From positions 843,667 to 907,666 of the forward strand of contig NZ_JAUFQJ010000004.1 of NCBI RefSeq assembly GCF_030409685.1: a stretch of DNA of 64,000 nt, written 5' to 3'. Below the pieces are notes generated by a model, which worked only from the letters and a program-made list of their open reading frames with translations, did not search any database and was not told the DNA's origin. The DNA comes from Ferruginibacter paludis. GTDB taxonomy: Bacteria > Bacteroidota > Bacteroidia > Chitinophagales > Chitinophagaceae. This document shows positions 61,399 through 64,000 of this stretch, piece by piece (the stretch's first letter is position 1; the number at the start of each line of letters is the position of its first letter). The position numbers and the translations under genes are program-made.

Positions 61399-62880
61399 TC
61401 AGAGTGCTGATTTAGTCAATTCATTATTTACAGTTCGCCAGATACCCAGGGGATTCTCATTTTTTAATTCATCGGGTAACAACTGGTTGTTCCAATTTTG
61501 AAAGGCAATGGGTCTTGCAAAACGTTTAATACCATCTGCACCAACAGAAGTAAATCTTGAATCGGTACAGGCAGGAAAAGGTCCGCCATGATGCATGCTT
61601 AAACAAACTTCCACACCTGTTGGAACACTGTTTAAAATAAATCTTCCGCAAATATTTTTTACTGCTTCCACTAACACTTCGCTGCTGGTAATATCAGCAT
61701 CAGTAGCCATTAATGTTGAAGTGAGTTGTCCTTCCAGGTGTTGCGCTACTGCTATCATTTCCTCCATATCCCTGCAACGGATTACCAAAGAATAAGGCCC
61801 GAAAACTTCCTGGTGCAGCAATGGATTCTTTAAAAATGTTTCACCTGTTGCTGAAGCTACTGTCGGTACGCCTTCGTTTTCTTTTACTGCTGTAGCAGAT
61901 TCTGCTATAAGTTCTACAGCATCCTGTTGTAATGCAGTCGTTTTGTTTTTTGTATAGGCTGCTGCAATGCCGGGATGTAACATTGGCGCTGGCAAAACTT
62001 TTTGAATGGCAGTGCCTAACTCTTGTATAAACAATTGCAGGGCTTCGCTTTCAATACCAAATATTAGTCCCGGGTTAGTGCAAAATTGACCCACACCAAG
62101 CGTGATGGAACCTGCATATTGCTGTGCAATTTCGGTGGCTGATGCTTTCAATTTTTCTGGTAATAAAAACACTGGGTTAACACTGCCCATTTCTGCAAAA
62201 ACAGGAATTGGTTCCTTGCGTTGATTACCCCAGTCGAACAATTGTTTACCACCGCCATATGAACCTGTGAAGCCTACAGCTTTTGTATGCGGATGAGTTA
62301 CCAATGCTTTGCCAGTTTCAAAACTTGCGCCATGGATATGCGCAAAAATTCCTTTGGGCATGTTGCATTTATCTGCTGCAACTAAAATTGCCCTGGCAAC
62401 AATTTCAGAAGTTTGGATATGTGCAGGATGTCCTTTTACAATCACCGGGCAACCGGCTGCAAAAGCAGTTGCCGTATCACCGCCCGCAGTTGAGTAAGCG
62501 AAGGGAAAATTGCTGGCTCCAAATACAACGACAGGCCCGAGCGGCACCAGCATTTTCCTGATGTCTGGTTTTGGTGGTACCTTATCCGGTATAGCAGTAT
62601 CTATGCTTGCTCCCAGCCAATCGCCTTTTTCGCAGGCTTCCGCATAACTGTTTAATTGAAAAATCGTTCTTCCTCTTTCTCCACGCAATCTTGCTTCGGG
62701 TAAATTGGTTTCACGCATGGCTGTTTCTATCAGCGCATCACCACAATTTTCCAGTTCCACGGCAATGGCCCTCATAAAATCAGCCCTGCTTTTCAACGGC
62801 AATTTGCGATACTCATGAAAGGCTGCCCATGCAGCATTCATTGCCTGTTCTATTTCTTCTGTACTTGCGTCTTTAATCAT
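61399..62880 (-). CDS. NADP-dependent aldehyde dehydrogenase, alpha-ketoglutarate semialdehyde dehydrogenase-like
   Basis: A 493-residue ALDH superfamily enzyme. Key sites: cofactor-binding GASNFPFAYSTAGGDTATAF near 135-155, KGHPAHIQTSE with Lys, general base Glu in PVFAEMGSVNPVF, and catalytic Cys in GVGQFCTNPGLIFG. The GQFCTNPG context and the AGCPVIVKGHPAH stretch match 2,5-dioxovalerate (alpha-ketoglutarate semialdehyde) dehydrogenases, which end hydroxyproline and L-arabinose or D-glucarate catabolism by making 2-oxoglutarate. The nearby GH127 and DadA-like genes on the same strand fit such a role. A -7-like TATCTTTA lies at 62995-63002 (minus strand). Confidence 0.9.
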   Translation of the reverse strand: MIKDASTEEIEQAMNAAWAAFHEYRKLPLKSRADFMRAIAVELENCGDALIETAMRETNLPEARLRGERGRTIFQLNSYAEACEKGDWLGASIDTAIPDKVPPKPDIRKMLVPLGPVVVFGASNFPFAYSTAGGDTATAFAAGCPVIVKGHPAHIQTSEIVARAILVAADKCNMPKGIFAHIHGASFETGKALVTHPHTKAVGFTGSYGGGKQLFDWGNQRKEPIPVFAEMGSVNPVFLLPEKLKASATEIAQQYAGSITLGVGQFCTNPGLIFGIESEALQLFIQELGTAIQKVLPAPMLHPGIAAAYTKNKTTALQQDAVELIAESATAVKENEGVPTVASATGETFLKNPLLHQEVFGPYSLVIRCRDMEEMIAVAQHLEGQLTSTLMATDADITSSEVLVEAVKNICGRFILNSVPTGVEVCLSMHHGGPFPACTDSRFTSVGADGIKRFARPIAFQNWNNQLLPDELKNENPLGIWRTVNNELTKSAL

Positions 62881-63093
62881 TTTTTATGTATTTATTTAAT
62901 CCAGTGGAAATTTTTTAGATGATAAGTGAAAGCATAACCTGATTTCACTGCTGCATAAAAAATTGCTGCTTTCTATGCTTGTGACAAGTTTTGATAAAGA
63001 TAAAGCATCCCTTTTTAAAAAATATTTTTAGGCGCTGAATAACACTGCATTCGAATTAAGAAATGGACATCTCTTGAAATGCTGTAGCTGTTT

Positions 63094-63633
63094 TTATAAA
63101 TCCAGGAACATATCCAAATTGTCTTTTCCCTGGTACCAAAATGAACCGGCCTGCTTGAAATGATGCTTACTATAAAAATGAATCGCCCGTTGATTGAGTG
63201 TTTGTACTCCGCCCCAAAGGACAAGATTTTTGTAACCGCAATTTTTAAGATACAACAGAATATGCTGAAACATGGCAGTACCCACGCCTGTATTTTGCCA
63301 CTCATCCGCAACAGATGGAGCATAGGTGGCCGTTAGATTTTCATCAAAATAAATATTGTATTCATCATAGCGACTTCTATCGGCATCCAGCGTTCCTTTT
63401 TTCAAAAGCATGTAGGCGATGATATTATTGTCTGAATCTTCAGCGATAAAATAAATGGTGTCTCCGCAAAGGTTATCACAAATTTCGATTGTTGTTTTAC
63501 TATCAAAATCATGAGGTCCAAATCTTGATTTACTTTCAGCAGAAAGCTGATTGAGGTAGTCATATAGTCTTTGCCGGTCGTTCCTATCAAGCAATCGGAA
63601 AGAAACATTTTTGCCATTGGTCAGTTGCATCAT
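63094..63633 (-). CDS. GNAT family N-acetyltransferase
   Basis: A 179-residue acetyltransferase with the GNAT fold: the central strand and acetyl-CoA loop VADEWQNTGVGTAMFQHILL (QNTGVG corresponds to the Q/RxxGxG/A motif A) and the later LWGGVQTLNQRAIHFYSKHH (motif B region). The acceptor is unknown. No signal peptide. Isolated leftward gene downstream of the putative rrn operon. Confidence 0.9.
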   Translation of the reverse strand: MMQLTNGKNVSFRLLDRNDRQRLYDYLNQLSAESKSRFGPHDFDSKTTIEICDNLCGDTIYFIAEDSDNNIIAYMLLKKGTLDADRSRYDEYNIYFDENLTATYAPSVADEWQNTGVGTAMFQHILLYLKNCGYKNLVLWGGVQTLNQRAIHFYSKHHFKQAGSFWYQGKDNLDMFLDL

Positions 63634-63985
63634 CTAAATTTAAAAGTATTATTTAAGCAGCTATTGAAATTATGCTAAAACGAGCCAATCTGAAAAATAG
63701 AAATCAAATAAATAATTGAGTGGCATTAGCAAGAATGTCTATTTTTCACTCCTCGCAAAGCAGCTTTGTGGTACTTCATATGCGTCGTACACTTGTACAG
63801 TTGTATTTCATGGCAGCTTTATAGATGTTTTATTGACGACAGACTAAGACTAAAAAAATTGCAGCAGAGGAGAAGGTGTTGAATTGTTTGTGTTAGAAGA
63901 GTTAAGGAAGAGAAGCGGATGCTTCCCAAAGCAGTTATGTGCATAAAAAAACCCGATCAAATACATGATCGGGTTTCAAATGAAT
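63634..63985. other. Spacer between GNAT gene and 5S rRNA end
   Basis: About 350 bases. The segment 63737-63840 is open in two frames (for example a plus-strand ATG at 63735 reading SFVVLHMRRTLVQLYFMAAL) but I see no family; it may be part of a dispersed repeat. The rrn terminator lies at 63944-63976. Confidence 0.4.
63944..63976 (-). terminator. Terminator of the rRNA operon
   Basis: AAACCCGATCA / TGATCGGGTTT, a perfect 11-bp stem with loop of 6 (63949-63976), followed on the minus strand by TTTTTTT. It is 10-15 bases after the 5S rRNA end. Confidence 0.85.
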
Positions 63986-64000
63986 ATGGCAGCTACCTAC
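63986..64000 (-). rRNA. 3' end of 5S rRNA gene (partial)
   Basis: The minus strand reads GTAGGTAGCTGCC at the window edge, the usual 3' end of Bacteroidota 5S rRNA (GAGAGTAGGTxGCTGCC). Only about 13-15 bases are in the window; the strong terminator just downstream supports the call. The operon would run leftward from beyond the right edge. Confidence 0.65.

Overview
The window is chromosomal DNA from a member of the Bacteroidota, most likely the Chitinophagaceae or a close relative (family placement is inference). Evidence: three type IX secretion system (T9SS) genes (a PorW/SprE-like gene, PorV, PorU) plus a protein with a T9SS C-terminal sorting signal; a Bacteroidota-type putative porin; a beta-propeller histidine kinase paired with a LytTR regulator; AT-rich spacers; few clear Shine-Dalgarno sites; and promoters of the Bacteroidota type (TTTG, about 20 bases, TAnnTTTG), best seen before tRNA-Gln. 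I saw no phage, IS element, integrase or CRISPR array. It reads as ordinary core and niche genome.

Layout. 1-5.3 kb: TlpA-like thioredoxin, porin, purine nucleoside phosphorylase (all leftward), succinyl-CoA synthetase beta (rightward). 5.3-13.4 kb: PQQ-type sugar dehydrogenase with its cytochrome c, penicillin-acylase-family hydrolase, GH1 beta-glucosidase divergent from a sodium:solute symporter. 13.4-16.2 kb: fasciclin protein, anti-sigma factor and ECF sigma factor, small VOC protein. 16.2-24 kb: SprT-like protein, 4-TM protein, bactofilin, a membrane anchor resembling the N-terminus of M23 peptidases but lacking the peptidase, then divergently PorW/SprE and a class A penicillin-binding protein. 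24.3-30.7 kb: porV-porU operon. 31-36.4 kb: tyrS, tRNA-Gln, LytTR regulator overlapping a propeller sensor kinase. 37-43 kb: SulP transporter and a tight four-gene operon (two barrel-like proteins, a GDPD lipoprotein, a calcineurin-like phosphoesterase). 43-50 kb: tricorn-like protease, UPF1-type helicase, lipid kinase, potassium channel. 50-56.6 kb: repeat-bearing T9SS substrate and a secreted Asp-box propeller protein. 56.7-63.6 kb: DadA-like oxidoreductase, GH127 beta-L-arabinofuranosidase, sterol-desaturase family protein, alpha-ketoglutarate-semialdehyde-dehydrogenase-like enzyme, GNAT. The last 15 bases look like the 3' end of a leftward 5S rRNA gene, preceded (to the left) by a strong terminator, so an rrn operon probably begins just beyond the right edge.

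How genes work together. PorU and PorV process and anchor T9SS cargo such as the 50.2-52.6 kb protein; the PorW-like gene sits in a cell-envelope neighbourhood (bactofilin, PBP1A). The 5.3-7.1 kb pair is a periplasmic sugar oxidase with its electron acceptor. The GH1/symporter pair suggests glucoside uptake and cleavage. The most interesting metabolic idea is that GH127, the D-amino-acid-dehydrogenase-like enzyme and the semialdehyde dehydrogenase together use arabinosylated hydroxyproline from plant cell-wall glycoproteins. The operon at 39-42.6 kb, which I do not recognise as a described system, is the other candidate for something new. Several spacers hold coding-like remnants or short repeats.
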